A DNA stretch of 64,000 bases from Adiantum capillus-veneris (GCA_014529385.2 CM043964.1:103434587-103498586), one strand, 5' to 3'; shown: positions 24,461-36,674, counted from the stretch's first letter. Program-made: numbers and translations. Notes: generated by a model from the sequence alone, not told the origin.

Positions 24461-24983
24461 TTATGAGTACCCCTGGACCCTTTTGCCCAATTCCATTCCT
24501 CCGACTTTCCTCTTTCTGGACTTCAAATCCCACAGTCTGAATTCCAACTTCCAGTCTGCAATCCGAATTCCGAATTCCAGATCCCTTTACATGTTTTGAA
24601 TTGCAACAACAAATTGCCAATTCTACCTCTGAAAATTCCACTGCAACCCACAAAACACCAATTGTTAACAATTTATTGCCAATATCCTCAGCCTTATTGA
24701 CCATCCACTTGGGAACTTCAGGAACCTTTCCATAAAATTTCTTCAATCTGAATCCATTCACAGGTTTCAAAATCTTGATTTCGAAGACATCTTTCAAAAA
24801 AAATGTTCCTTGGCCCTGTTCTGATTCAACCTGATAAGGTCTCAAATATCTCATCTTCAACTTACCCGGATGTGGTCCCAATTTAGAATTATATAACATC
24901 ACCCAATCTCCCTCCTGAAAAATTTTGAATTTCACATGCCTAGACATCCATGCTTGTCTCCTCTTCTGCCCAACTTCCACCAA
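24423..24983 (-). CDS. integrase C-terminal domain of Tat-like element
   Basis: 187-codon open piece on the minus strand. It carries the integrase C-terminal features RRQAWMSRHVKFKIFQEGDWVMLYNSK, then MRYLRPYQVESEQGQGTFFL (the GPY/F-type fold) and RLKKFYGK. The tail after about residue 95 has no match I recognise and may be a translated former spacer. It overlaps the start of the coiled-coil ORF by 38 bases in another frame. It is separated from the catalytic core by a short broken stretch (24984-25034). Confidence 0.7.
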   Translation of the reverse strand: MVEVGQKRRQAWMSRHVKFKIFQEGDWVMLYNSKLGPHPGKLKMRYLRPYQVESEQGQGTFFLKDVFEIKILKPVNGFRLKKFYGKVPEVPKWMVNKAEDIGNKLLTIGVLWVAVEFSEVELAICCCNSKHVKGSGIRNSDCRLEVGIQTVGFEVQKEESRRNGIGQKGPGVLISGGTHFKAKKIA

Positions 24984-25034
24984 GTAGGCACTCTGAATTC
25001 TATCCTCTTTTAATTTTTAAGCAGCTCCTTCTGT

Positions 25035-25703
25035 CTATGGGATTGATTCCTCCGGACTTAACTTATGATGAACTGACAACCTCAAGCTTGGAATTACATA
25101 TTCCATTGGCACCACAACTTCAATTCCAAACACCAATTTGAAAGGTGTCATTCCAGTCGCCACCTTAAAAGCCGTCCGAAAAGCCCATAGTGCTGAATCC
25201 AGCTTGTCATCCCAATTTGATTTGTTTTCCGACACAATCTTCTTCAAAATTCTCACCAGCACTTTATTAGAGCTTTCCGCCTGCTCATTTGCTTGCGGAT
25301 GATATGGAGTAGATTTCTTATGCAAAATCATATGTCTCGATGTCAACTCCTGAATCACAGAATTCAAAAAGTGTGTTCCTTGATCCGACACCAACTCAAT
25401 AGGACATCCAAATCTTGTCATAATGTTTTTTTATAGAAACCGCGCCACACTTGTTGCTTTATTATCTCTCAAAGCCACCGCTTCCACCCATTTGGTAGCA
25501 TAATCTGTTGCAACAAGAATATATCTGGAACCCGTCCTCTTTGCCCGTGGTTTTATTGGGCTTACAAAATCCATTCCCCACTTTTGAAATGGTTCTAATG
25601 GCAAGACTGGATGATCTTGCATCCTATCCCCTTGTGTAGGCTGCCCCATCTTCTGACATTGAACACATTCCTTGGCAAAACTATGTGCATCTTTCAATAA
25701 CAA
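25035..25703 (-). pseudogene. integrase N-terminus and catalytic core of Tat-like element
   Basis: Two open pieces (25703-25431 and 25421-25035), separated by one frame break near 25425. The zinc-binding CVQCQKMG pair is kept. Catalytic residues are present: WGMDFVSPI (first Asp), LVSDQGTHF (second Asp) and HPQANEQAESSNK (Glu, with the usual glycine before it changed to Glu). ALWAFRTAFKVATGMTPFKLVFG is typical of the Tat branch. The domain would join element DNA to host DNA. This is the best-kept enzymatic part of the element. Confidence 0.85.
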
Positions 25704-26082
25704 AGGCCACCAAAGTCCAGCTTGTAAAATTTTCCGACCTGTAATTTCCCATGAGAAATGTCCTCCAGCTGATTTTCAATGTGCCTCGCAACACTGCTTT
25801 CTGCTCTTCATCCGGAACACATCGTCGTATAATTTGATCTGCTCCTCTTCTATATAATGCTCCAGCTATAATCAGAAGTGGTCTGCTCCTCAATGCAAAC
25901 TTCTTCCTCTGATCCGGAGACATTGTCGAAGGTAAAACTCCATCTACCAGAAACTGAACCATCTGATCATACCAATTATCAAAAAATTGTCCTTCCACAC
26001 GAAACAAATCCGCATCAAGCAATTTATCCGATACTCCTGGTAATTCCTCCTTATGTTCCAATCTGTTGAGGTAATCCGCCAC
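25681..26082 (-). pseudogene. RNase H end to integrase linker of Tat-like element
   Basis: Open piece containing the end motif of RNase H (MADYLNRLE, a version of ADALSR) and a stretch typical of the linker before integrase (GALYRRGADQIIRRCVPDEEQ). A frameshift near 25770 separates it from the zinc-binding part. The central RNase H region between 26083 and 26241 is also broken by stops. Confidence 0.75.
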
Positions 26083-26241
26083 TGCATGCTAAGTTCTTGG
26101 AGTATGGACAACTATATAATCAAATTCTTGCAACATGAGCATCCACCTTGCTAATCTGCCTTCCAATTTTGGCTTCTTTACCAGAAACAATAAAGCCTGA
26201 TAATCCACATGAAAACCCACTTTTTTCCCTAGCAGATAATT

Positions 26242-27363
26242 TCAGAATTTTTCGAAAGCAAAAATCATTCCCAGAACTTCCCTTTCCGTAACTGTGTAAT
26301 TCTTCTCCGGTGCTATCAACATTCTACTAGCATAATAAACCGGTCTAAACCATCCCTTAATCTTCTCCTGCATTAAAACAGCTCCTACTGCCATGTCGCA
26401 AGCATCAACATACACGTGAAACGGCAATTCCCAATTTGGTGGTTGAAGTATAGGTGAAACCACCAATATCTTTTTGATAATCTGAAAAGCCTTTTCTTGC
26501 GCTTCTCCCCAAACAAATTCCACTTCCTTCTTGGTCAAATGACTAAGTGGTGCACTTACATCCGCCAAATACCGTAAATACCTACCATGCCATTTGATCT
26601 GTCCAACAAACCGCATCACTGCCTTCAAATTGTCTGGAGCTACAACTTTCTGAATTGCACTAATCTTGTCCCCATCAATCGACATTCCTTCTTGAGAGAT
26701 GATATGTCCCAACAACTTTCCCTTCTGCACTGCTATTGCACACTTCTGAGGATTAAGTGACATCCGAAACATCCTACATCTTTCAAAACACTTCCTCAAA
26801 TATTCCAGATGTCTGACTTTTTCCCAAAAAACTGAAAAATCATTCATAAAAATCCTCATAAAATCTGTCAAATGTGGCTCAAAGGTTTTAAATGCTGCCT
26901 TCGAAAACGATGGTGGTCCATTCTTCAAACCAAATCTTCTCCTGAGCTTTCCAATCAATAGGGTCTTCAACATCTTTTCCTGTGGTGGAAACTTTCCCTT
27001 GGATCTTGTGATGGCTAAAGTTTGCACTTCTTGTGGTTTGTCAAACACTTCCTCAATTTGAATACAATGAGAGAAATCACATCGAGAAGTGTGTACAAAA
27101 TCAGTGTATGGTTTTGGTAACTTTCCTCCTGTTTCCTTAGTAAATAGTATGTTGCCAGGTTTTGATGGTTGACTGCCCTGTTTTTCATTTGAAGTATCAA
27201 TCTCTTTCAAAAACACTACATTTACCTGAGCTGGTGGTTTCATTCTACTATCATTGGAAGAACTAGTGCCTGCATTTGGGGAAGTGAAATTCACAATTGG
27301 AATACCTCTCTCATTCCTATGATTACACCATAGCTCACATGTAGGTCCTTGCATGTGTCCCAT
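26242..27363 (-). pseudogene. truncated RT fused to RNase H, Tat-like element (protease and RT fingers deleted)
   Basis: The 373-codon open piece starts with a gag-derived tail and an unassigned linker (about residues 1-150). It then jumps directly to the late RT palm: FGLKNGPPSFSKAAF, FMNDFSVFWEKVRHLEYLRKCF, SLNPQKCAIAVQKGKLLGH, followed by RNase H (YVDACDMAVGAVLMQ, YYASRML, NYTVTEREVLGMIFA). Protease and RT motifs before FGLKN, including the first catalytic Asp, are absent although the frame stays open. The catalytic loop reads FMNDF where YxDDF is expected, so one of the two essential aspartates is Asn. An internal deletion of roughly 1 kb or more explains this. The enzyme is dead. Confidence 0.85.
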
Positions 27364-27518
27364 TGCATCACATACTTACATGGTTGCATTGGATTGTTGG
27401 TTTGTTGAAACCTTGGCCCATTTTGCCAACTCCCTTGCTCGAATGGCCTTTGTTGATTTGAATTCTGAAATCTACCCCTGAAGGGTTGTGGTGCAACCAC
27501 ATTAACACCTGCTTCCAT
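27291..27518 (-). pseudogene. gag C-terminal tail with broken zinc knuckle, Tat-like element
   Basis: Gln/Asn/Arg-rich linker (RFQNSNQQRPFEQGSWQNGPRFQQTN) runs into a cysteine-histidine motif. One frame gives PCKY and the neighbouring frame gives MGHMQGPTCELWCNHRNERG. Together these look like one zinc knuckle split by a small frameshift near 27370. Confidence 0.6.
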
Positions 27519-27746
27519 CTTTGCTAAAATGTGGGCAGGTCTCCTTTCCCTAAAGTTGGGATTATAGTAACAGTTATCATAATCATGTCCACGTCTTTGA
27601 CATACCTAACAAAATGGAGTTTTTGCAATACTTGAGAAGGATTGAGGTTGCACTTTCTTCAGTTTCTCCAAAATCTGCTTACTAATATTGTTTGACTCCT
27701 TGACTTCAGACTTACCATTCTTTCCTTTGCCTTTACTCTTCTGCTT

Positions 27747-28577
27747 CTATGCTTTGGACTCTTTCCTTTTGGATTTCTTCTTCTTCCTCCTCTTTGCACT
27801 CCACGTGTCATCTTCATCCTCTTCAAAATCTGTTTCCAGATCAGAATCTGAATCTGATTTTGTATCTGAATCTAAATCTGAGTCCTCTTCCTTTGAATTT
27901 GAGTCTTGTTTAGACTTATTTTTCTTACTCTTCTTGAGTTCACGTATGCCATATCTTCTTTTAGCTCTCATTGTTGCATCCACTATGTTGGCAAAATCCT
28001 GAGGTTGGGTAAGAGGAGCATGTCCTACACTTGCACTCTTCAACTGCTTCCTCAAACCTCTACAGAAATAATCACCCAATTGCTCCCAAGAGGGCCTTTC
28101 ATTGGCTTGCAACCTGTTCATCAAATTTCTAAATTGTTGGGCATAATCTTCAACCAACAAATCCTTTTGCTTGATTTTTCTAATTTTCTTCAGAACATCT
28201 TCAGGGGTTTTCTCTACTCTGAACCTGGCTAGACATTTGATCTTTAGGTTATCATAATCAAGGAATGCAGCAGTACCATACTGCATTAACCAAGACATGG
28301 CTTTTCCCTGTAGTGTTGCTGCAAAATTCTCCTTCTTGATAGCATCATTATAAATTATATCATACCCACTAGCATACCATCTTGTCTCAAACTGTCCCAC
28401 ATGACTGTCAGCATCCTGGGATTCTTTCCCACTAAATTTTGTTGCCCCTTTTTTAGGGTTGAGTGGTGGTTGTGCCTGAATGGGTACTGGTTGAACTGGT
28501 TGACCTCCCAAAGGATGAAAAGTCAACAATGGTAAAGGTGGTGGTGTAGGAAATTGTAGTTGCCTCTTTGCCCTCAA
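27747..28577 (-). CDS. gag capsid part of Tat-like element
   Basis: 277 codons on the minus strand. It holds the Ty3/gypsy gag (retrotransposon gag) core: FSGKESQDADSHVGQFE, AATLQGKAMSWLMQY, then FRVEKTPEDVLKKIRKIKQ, VEDYAQQFRNLMNRL and FCRGLRKQLKSA. A lysine/serine/aspartate-rich, highly charged tail follows (about residues 215-276). An in-frame stop lies a few codons upstream and there is no ATG at the beginning, so the present start is broken. It would form the particle shell. Confidence 0.8.
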   Translation of the reverse strand: MRAKRQLQFPTPPPLPLLTFHPLGGQPVQPVPIQAQPPLNPKKGATKFSGKESQDADSHVGQFETRWYASGYDIIYNDAIKKENFAATLQGKAMSWLMQYGTAAFLDYDNLKIKCLARFRVEKTPEDVLKKIRKIKQKDLLVEDYAQQFRNLMNRLQANERPSWEQLGDYFCRGLRKQLKSASVGHAPLTQPQDFANIVDATMRAKRRYGIRELKKSKKNKSKQDSNSKEEDSDLDSDTKSDSDSDLETDFEEDEDDTWSAKRRKKKKSKRKESKA

Positions 28578-29203
28578 AAACTAATGGAATTCCTGAATGC
28601 CAACTAACTGATGGATGACTCTTTCAAGAGTTGGGTTTCTTCGCTGCACTGTTGGCCGAGGTGAAGATGTTTCCCCTTCCTCCTATTGTTGGTCTCCACT
28701 TGTGTTGCTGGTCTCTCCAGGTCCCGTTCCTTCAAGAAATGGTGGCAAGCTTGTAACTGCTCCTACTTCAGGAATTTATTCCCCTGCATGACCCCTTGAT
28801 CTCTAAAGTTGAGATTCCAGCCATGATTCATATCTCCTTCTCTGAAATCTGGTGCCATAGGAGATTTTTGGCGGTTCGTCCCCTAAATCACTCATACATG
28901 TCTCCTTCTACTTGTGATGTTCAAGAAAATTTTGAGTTGTCTACTAGTGCAGTTAACCAAACTGATTGGACCATTCACTAATCCAAAAGGCAAAAACTGT
29001 GCTTTGTAAAACTAAAAAACCTTGCAAGCAATCTAAAGCTTTAAATCACTAGGCAATTTGGGAAAATATTCCTGAAGGAAAATCAGGTTGTAATCCTTTT
29101 GTTCTTCCTCCTTTGACTTCCAATTAAAGAATGCTTGTAGGAAATATTTAGGTTCACAACCCCATATGCCCCAACTAGACCCCATTGATCAAAGTTTGCT
29201 CCA

Positions 29204-29221
29204 CAATCAGCAAGATTGCCA
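29204..29221 (-). other. PBS-like site of Tat-like element
   Basis: On the minus strand TGGCAATCTTGCTGATTG lies about 630 bases upstream of gag. It resembles the TGGCGACTCTGCTGGGGA-type site I associate with plant Tat elements (matching the TGGC and TGCTG blocks). This is from memory and several positions differ, so the match is suggestive only. Confidence 0.4.
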
Positions 29222-29223
29222 AG

Positions 29224-30904
29224 TGTTCTTGACGCATACATGGAGTTGGAATTACGACTGAATCAACCATTAAAAAATTACATCCTCACCTCACAAAATC
29301 AGAACAAAATCAGGGTACTAAATGGAAACTGAAGACACAATACATAGAAAAACACAGAATCTTCATAGCCATAGCCTTTCATTCATCGTCCTTCTCTCAT
29401 ACAACACGCTACCATCAAGTGCAAGGCTAGCTACTAGGAAGAATGAAGAGGCACAAAGCTCTTCACTAATTACAAACTGGAAAGTAAACTACTAAGGTTC
29501 AATAACACTTTGCTGAAAGAATATGCAAGGCTAACATGTTTTACTTCACTTGCATCAAGGCTCATATTTAGGATTCAAATCAACATGTAGATGGTATTTA
29601 TGTCATTTAGTGAGAAGGTTTGAGGGGTGGCTGAAGAATCCATGAATACACAAACAAGAAAATTAAGAAACAAAAGAGCATAGTGCCATTACTCCCTAGA
29701 CTCTCTACTGCATACATCATATGGAAAATAAATTTCCTCCTAAATGATGAGGTGCATTCAATATAAGTGCAAAGGGACATCCCATCAATCATTATGGCCG
29801 TTATGACTCTATGAAAAGAATCCACTTTGAAGTACACTTTTTGAATGGTTGATGAGGACACCTTTTCTTTTACCACACCAATTTTCTAGAGAGAGAAGAC
29901 AAAAAAATTGTATTTTCTTAGAAGGCCCTCCAAATGACCTCCCAAATTCCGTAATGTGGCAAGCAATCGTGCAGGTGCATTCACACAATTCTCCATGGGA
30001 CCCTCATCCTTAAGTTATTTCTAAAGGCAAAAGGCATAGGGAGCAACGACGACACCATCGATGCCCCTTGGGGGAGTAGAAAAGGAAAGAATTCACATTA
30101 GTGCTGAAGTGAGATAAGTCCAAAGTTTGTAAGTTGAAATGCTAGGAGCACTAATCAAATACAAACTTCCAAGTGGGGAAAGATTTTGGTTTTAGAGAGG
30201 GCAACAAACCTTTTTTTTTAAGGGGAGGAGGGGGCTTCCTTTTGCAAAGCTTCTTGAACTTATTCTTCTTCTTCTTAGCTCTATCAAGGGAAGAGGCCCA
30301 AGGAGGATCTTGGGGAGGAGAGTGTTTTTGGACGACAAGAGCTTGAGGGAAGAGGGGGCTCATGCATGTGTTCTCCAACAAAAGGAAGCAAATTCCATCT
30401 CAAAAACGGTACCAACGAGGGTTTTTGTGATCATTTTTTCCATGCTCGTCGAGGTCGTGCAAGGGATACCATTTGTACTCGTCTATCTTGAATACAATGG
30501 AGCAATCATTTCCATCATTTTGGTGTCCTCTCCCCCTTTCCCCCCCTTTGCTCTGCTGCTCTTGTGCTTGTGTCCGTGGTGTCGGGTGTGTGTGTAGGAA
30601 AGTATGTCCCCATTGAACCGGCGGTGTCTTGTGGCAAAGAAATGGAAAGAGGTTCTCGATGTGTATTGGAAGCTGTGAAATGTGACATGCGGTGCGTGTG
30701 TGTTGGATCATGTTCTGATAGAGTGTGATCAAGTCAAGAGGTGTGCAGGCGGTGGTCTGCTAGCATGAAAGAGGATTTTGACGGTGAATCCCTGTGGATT
30801 GGGGTGTTGTGTTTACCCTGACCTGTAGAGAGGCAAATTGTTTGTGTTTTGGGTGTGTACCTCCTTCCCCCTTTCCAACGTCTGTCACAGGTGACCCGCT
30901 AACA
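29224..30904. other. unresolved stretch (possible 5' LTR of Tat-like element, then LINE 5' part)
   Basis: No clear domain. The left part (from 29224) is where the 5' LTR of the Tat-like element should lie. The right part (about 30590-30900) should be the upstream part of the LINE endonuclease. Reading frames there are broken and I could not assign motifs. Open frames at 30151-30381 (minus) and 30310-30597 (plus) are low-complexity and unsupported. Confidence 0.35.
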
Positions 30905-31934
30905 AAAGGAAAGGGCCAAACTGTGGGAGCTCTTGAAAGGTATTCAACTTGAAGGAGAATGGCTCTTGGTAGGTGATTTTAATATGGTAGAGAAAAGAAG
31001 GGATAGAGCTCGCACATTGAACATGTTAGGATCTAAAAGATCCAAATGGATAGGCCTCTATGAGAAGTGGGCATTGGTGGACCTGTGAGATATAGACCCA
31101 TGGGGAAACATGTCAAGGTTAACATACACTAGCCTGCAGTATGCCAGAACGACTTCCCGTCTGGATCGCTGCTATTGTTCTCATCAGGCGGATTGTCTTC
31201 CTTCTTGGTTGGAAATGAAGGTGATAACTTCACAGTTCCTTTTAGATCACCTTCTGCTAAGCATAAAATTGAAAAAACCAAAGGAGAGGATCATTGCCCT
31301 CAGGTCTAAAAAATTACTCTTAACAGGGGACCGCCTATTCAAAGACCCTCTCTTCAGAAGCCTGACCCTCAAAGCTCTAAGAAAGATTCAGATAGATGTA
31401 GACTTAGGAAGCCGAAGGGCCTGTGATATTTTTTCCAAGGGTATTCAATAAGCCATCAAAAGTGCAAGTCCTAGAAGAAAGAAAAACCAAGAGAAACGCC
31501 TCACTTATTATCGGCAAGAAAGCAAAAGAAGCATGTACGAGTTGAAGGACTACCTAGTTCTTCTTCTTCTTCTTCTGACAAGGCACCAAGCTTATTACAA
31601 CCATAGCCTATTCCAGATAAGCCATGGGAAAATATTGCTATGGATTTTATCTTTGATCTTTCAAGAACGTTCGTGGGGAATGATGCTAGATGGACACTTA
31701 TTTGAACGTTCAACACTTAAGCTCACTGATGAAATTGAGATATTTTCCACCTGAAAATAGGAAGGCTCTGCTTCAAAGGCGGAACACAGTAGATGGCTAG
31801 AAGCTAAAGAAGAATTAATTGATCTCAAGCTAGAGGAGGTGAGGAAATCCAGAATTGTTTCAAAAGAAACCTTTTCAAACCGGAGGAGGCCAACTATACA
31901 CACTTCTTTAAGCCCCTCAAAGTCAAAAGAAGTC
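30905..31934 (+). pseudogene. L1-type LINE, left part: endonuclease and ORF2 linker
   Basis: The plus-strand translation gives an AP-endonuclease-like motif (EGEWLLVGDFNMVEKRRDRA, about 30960-31010), then KWIGLYEKWALVDL and a region matching the end of plant L1 endonucleases (RLTYTSLQYARTTSRLDRCY, about 31112-31170, with DHLLLSI after it). A helical linker (LDLKLEEVRKS-like, then NRRRPTIHT) runs to 31930. Stops and a frame change near 31450 and 31755 show decay. The ORF is interrupted at 31934 by an LTR element and resumes at 40175. Confidence 0.85.
31930..31934. other. target site duplication AAGTC (left)
   Basis: AAGTC immediately left of the 5' LTR, repeated at 40175-40179 immediately right of the 3' LTR. 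Five bases is the usual length for Ty3/gypsy and many other LTR elements. Confidence 0.85.
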
Positions 31935-32776
31935 TATTAGCAGCGGCTAACACAGGCTACACCAATTATGCACCAAGTTGTGGATGTTCTATAGTGCACA
32001 ATATTTCCTTTTAATTGTATAGGGCCTTTGGCTCATTTAGGAGTTCCAAAGCTGTATGAGTCGAGGCTAGAGAGCTCAACTTTATCCCATAGTTGAAGGG
32101 TTTGAGGCTCAAAGCTATAAAAGAGCCCTGTGATTAATGAGAAGTCATTCTTGGGTGAGTTCTCCTCTTTGTAGATTGGATGGTCATGAGGCTCATGGGC
32201 TTTCCATGCCCATGTAGCTCTTGATTTCTAATAATCAGTTACACTTTCTTTCTTATTAGTCTTCTTTGTTTGATTATGTGGAGTGAGACTGTATTAGTGT
32301 GATGGTAGATCTCCTAATCCCTTTTTTAAGTTAATCTATTCTATCCGCACCATTGGCCATGGTGTGTGAGGGCTATGCCTTCCTTATCTTCATCTCTTTC
32401 TACAAGGTGTGCGGTTGATGTGTGTGCATATGTAGCTGCATTGAGGGGTTGTGCCGGAATGGACACACTAATGCGGAGTAGGTATGTTAATTGCATGCTT
32501 GTGTAGTTGTGTGATTAAGAGTTGTGAATAGAGTGATTGATGGAGAGGTTAATTTCAACCACATGATTGATGTGCAAGTGATTAGTAAGTAGGAATGTGT
32601 TTTTGATTAGAGGAAGCCCTTTCCATGGCTTCTCTCTATGATGAGTAGAAGGATCCCTTGAATCCTCTATGTCTATACATCTTAGGCTCGTGCTTCCATG
32701 CCCTAGCCGGGTTACCGATCCATGATTTGACAATTTTGTGGGTTACGATTAGGTCGTGCTACAACACCTCCCTACA
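31935..32776 (+). repeat. 5' LTR of LARD-like element
   Basis: 842 bp, starting TATTAGCAGC (the 3' LTR keeps TGTTAGCAGC, so a G to A change hit the first TG) and ending CCCTACA. It aligns with 39398-40174 throughout, differing by point changes and small indels, including about 40 bp present here near 32170-32210 and absent there. Confidence 0.9.
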
Positions 32777-32778
32777 TT

Positions 32779-32796
32779 TGGCGCTGTTTCCGGGGA
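32779..32796 (+). other. primer binding site, tRNA-Asp type
   Basis: TGGCGCTGTTTCCGGGGA starts two bases after the 5' LTR. It matches the plant tRNA-Asp PBS TGGCGCCGTTGCCGGGGA at 16 of 18 positions. It primes minus-strand DNA synthesis and fixes the element's orientation. Confidence 0.85.
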
Positions 32797-35700
32797 TCGA
32801 TAACCTAAGCTAGTGAGTTTAGGATGTGTAGAATAGAGTAATTTCACTACTAATTTGTTGATCTTTGACTGTGTGACTCAATTTTTGGTTTGATTTGATG
32901 ATGTTTGTGTAAGAAATTTATGCTAATGTTGAGTTATGAATACCCCAAACCCCCAATTCCACTCCCAATTTTACTAATTTCATGCTAACCCTTGCTAATT
33001 TTGCTTCTTTCCATGATAACTGTACTAGTTTCATGCTAATTTCTACTAGTTTTGACTAACCTTGTGAACCTGACCACTAACATTGGAAGTGTAAATATGT
33101 GAAATCCCCAAGCAAGAGGTTGAATCATCACTCTAATCAAGTTAACACTAGAATGGTAGCAGGGCACTTTTGTGTCATGTTAAGTGACCATTTTGCTTGA
33201 ACTATTTGAAGAGTATGAAAATGAATTTCTAGGTGCTATATATCCGCAAAGTTGCCTTATGAGCTGAAGAAAACTTAGCATTTTTTTTTGAGTATCGATC
33301 TCACCATTAACCTTACTCTTGCACAACATTTTTGAACCTAAACTGTGTGAAAAAACGGGTCCTGTTTTTGGCTTTTTTTTCAATTTTTGGCAACTATACC
33401 ACTCTAAACTTCATGTTTGTGAGGTTTAGATGGCTAGAGGTTAGGCCTTCATAGTTCTCAGCATGTTTTGATGCTTGTAGGGAGAGCTAAGTGTTAAAAT
33501 TGAAAGTTATGACCAATTTACAAGAATTGCATAATCCTGTTTTTTGGCCAAAATTAGCACTTTTATGATTTTTTTGGTGGCTTTCTTGATATCCAAATTC
33601 AATTTTGATTGTGTAAGTGTAATGTATAACATAAAGCTAATCTTCCTTCAGTTTTGGGGGACCTAATATGCTATATAGCATAGTATATGATGATGGTTGA
33701 GTTTTTTGATTGTTTGCTGAAGAATACGATACATTTTAGAGTAGCAAGTATAACTTTCTCAACATTGCTAGTTTATTAGGCCAATTGTGTGTATTTTGTA
33801 GGTAGTGACCATATCTAATCATAGACTACAAACTTGGCTAGATATTGAGTAGTTTTTTCTATGGGTTTCTAGAGGTCATAATGCTAAACCCAGTTTTTTC
33901 ATGTTTGCTGTATTTAGCACTTTATCATTGCACCCAAGGTTCCAATTGTAAGAGATCCATTATCCTTTTGACATGATCCATGGCTCCTTTTGAATCCAGA
34001 GGCCGAAAGGGAACTAAGAAAACATGTATATAGTATCTGTATTGAGCGTGACTATAGAAACTTTGATGATAGGTCCGCAGAATGGCACAACTGCAAATTT
34101 TTTGTACCTTTTTTTTTGCCCAAAAAAAATTAGTGAGGTAAAAGCAACCATATATTTTGGTCACCAACCCATTGAAGTTAACGGGGCATTTTATCTCATG
34201 TCCTACAAAAATCTCCACTCTTATTTATATGCAATCAACCGTAAGAAATTGCTGTTTTGGGCAAAATGCACTGGTCCATCAACTTTGGAGGCTTGTAGTG
34301 ACCAAGGGATGAGAAAAATTACAAGTTTCTCATTTTTCCCATATGTAGTAGTTATTGAACTATAAGCTCATGAAAGGATTTTTCAAAATGAGTGGATCTA
34401 CTATGGTTTTGGAAATTTTTCCCAAAACCCTAAAAGGACACTTTTATGTCCTGTTAGGTTACCATTCTAGTGTTAATTGTACTAATTTATGCCTAATTTG
34501 ATGATTTGAATGTTTGATTTTGACCTACAAATGGTCAATTTTTGAGCCGATTTGATGGTGCACACACTTGTGTGTGCAATGATGCGACTTTGTGTGGAGC
34601 AAAGGAATAGCTTGGAGTGTGATTACGATGTAAGTGCACTCACTTGTTATGTCAATTCTTGACTGATTAATGAGGTTCAATGTTGTTAATCATTTGCTAA
34701 AATTAGGTGTGTAACACAAATTGACCTACACTTTGCACCTAATTTGATACATTTGGAATGAAATTGATAGTCAAATAGTGACTAATGAGCTTGTGTGTAT
34801 CCAAATAATGCTTAATTCTCATCAAGAATTCATGTGTGTGCATAAAAATCATTGTGTATGTGCACACACCAAAGAGGGAAAAAACTATCAAAAATTTCAA
34901 GTGTAATATTGAATGTGTGCATACATAAGAATTGATGGAATTGATGATACATGAGTATGAAATCATGTAAATGATGAGCATGTTAGGCTAATTCAATCAT
35001 TGGATACGCCTAATTGCCAAAAAATTGAGCAAAAATTGAGTGTGTGTGCCTACCCAAGACCACTTGATTTTTAATGATTGATGGTCAATTAGGGCACCTA
35101 AATGATTTTTGATTATAAGATTTGCACGAAAAGTGTGTGAAATCATTAGGTGTAAGCCTAAATGCATGGGCAAGTGAGCCAAATTTGAACTTTTGTGCTT
35201 AATTTTTGAGTGTGTGCATTGCTTGATTGGGTAAAAATAGTGTAATTTTTTTAGAAATTGAGCACGCATGCATTCACTTATGATTGATTGAGTTTTCAAT
35301 TTGAGAATTGCAATGTGGAATTGATGTTATTATTGCATAAAATTTTGGCCTAAATTTGGGTGTGTGTGCCTACTCAATGGCATGTGCAATCCGCTGCTTG
35401 AATGAATAATTGGTATTTTTTACCAATTATGATGATTTGGCCAAATATTTGATGTGTGTATCACAAGATTGGATCAAAGATTGAGATAGATCGCTCAATT
35501 GATGGTTAATTGTGAATATTTTTAGTATATTGCCATGCTAATAATCAAACAATGTGATGAACATGGCAATTCTGCATTCAATTGTGTGTCTAATTGCACC
35601 CAAAATTCACTCATGTGTAGACATAAAAACTAATATGACAAATCTAAACGGTTTGGATGATTAGAGAACTCGGATATGAGAAATTCAAAATTGCAATGAG

Positions 35701-36432
35701 TTAAAATTGGATACGCATTTGCATTCTAGGAGAAGTATCGCGCTACATTGTGGGTGCAGTGCTTGATCCATAAGCAACAAATCCATGTTTTGAGTTGTAT
35801 GATGATTCGATTAAGGAATATATGTCCTAATTTAATTGTTTGCGTACTATGCATTGGATTGTTGATATGCACACCCCTTGATAACTTACAGTTGACTCAA
35901 TCAACTACCATTTCCTCATGTCCCTGAACACACACACACACACTCTCGTGATCCACCACGGGAATGTACTCCAAGAGGGAGTTATATTTAAAAAAAGAAA
36001 AAAAAAGGGCCAAGCTAGCTCTTCTTGTTTTCTGCCGCTAACCACCACCCAAAGCGGTACTTTCCTAGAATGGCACTCATTACACACACACCACTTCAAT
36101 TGCGGAGTCACTTCTGGCTGCCTACTACTGGCCCGCCACCCTTTGGCTTTACCCTCACACACACACCCCACCCATGCCAAATATGGTGCATAAAAAATAG
36201 ATCAATTTCTTGCAGCTGCACGCTATTCGTGCCGGATTCCAACACAACACACACACACACACACAACCCCCACTGGCTATTTGGAAAGGCTATGTGTGTG
36301 TATGGGGGGTCCAAGGATTCGGTGCGCTGATTCGCAGCATAAGAGTAGAAACGGCATGTGTGGACGTGTACTGTGAGCCAATCCAAGCAGTGCCAAGAGT
36401 GTGAGCGCACTGGCTTCTCTCCCTTGCACGAG

Positions 36433-36674
36433 CCTCACATGGGCCACTTGCCACTATTTTCGGCTGAAGCTAGCCCTTCAAAAGCAATTCATCAAGCTGG
36501 CAGGCCTGACGATCTCGCCCACTTGATGTTTGTTGATGAGCGTGCTGACGACGCCTCACATGGGCCACTTGCCACTATTTTCGGCTGAATCTAGCCCTTC
36601 AAAAGCAATTCATCAAGTTGGCAGGCCTGACGATCTTGCCCACTTGTTGTTTGTTGATGAGCGTGCTGAGGACG
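36433..36674 (+). repeat. 121-bp tandem duplication
   Basis: Two adjacent 121-bp units (36433-36553 and 36554-36674), each beginning CCTCACATGGGCCACTTGCC, differ at only a few positions. The length is not a multiple of three, so the two units fall in different frames and the unit is probably not coding. The duplication looks younger than the rest of the element. Confidence 0.9.

Larger units (their letters stand above)
21971..29223 (-). mobile_element. Tat-like Ty3/gypsy element with extra 3' ORF (internally deleted)
   Basis: Minus-strand order: PBS-like site (about 29204-29221), gag (28577-27747), zinc knuckle, truncated RT, RNase H, integrase, then a 720-codon extra ORF ending at 22296. 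RT and integrase motifs (FSVF after the catalytic loop, SLNPQKC, YYASRML, ATGMTPFKLVFG) are those of the plant Tat/Athila branch. The PBS-like sequence also resembles the site found in that branch. The left end abuts family A copy 2 at 21970. LTRs could not be aligned to each other with confidence, so both borders are provisional. Confidence 0.75.

Noticed and set aside
30151-30381. Lysine- and proline-rich minus-strand open frame
   Set aside because: Low-complexity sequence from a purine-rich tract on one strand, with no start context or homologous motif.
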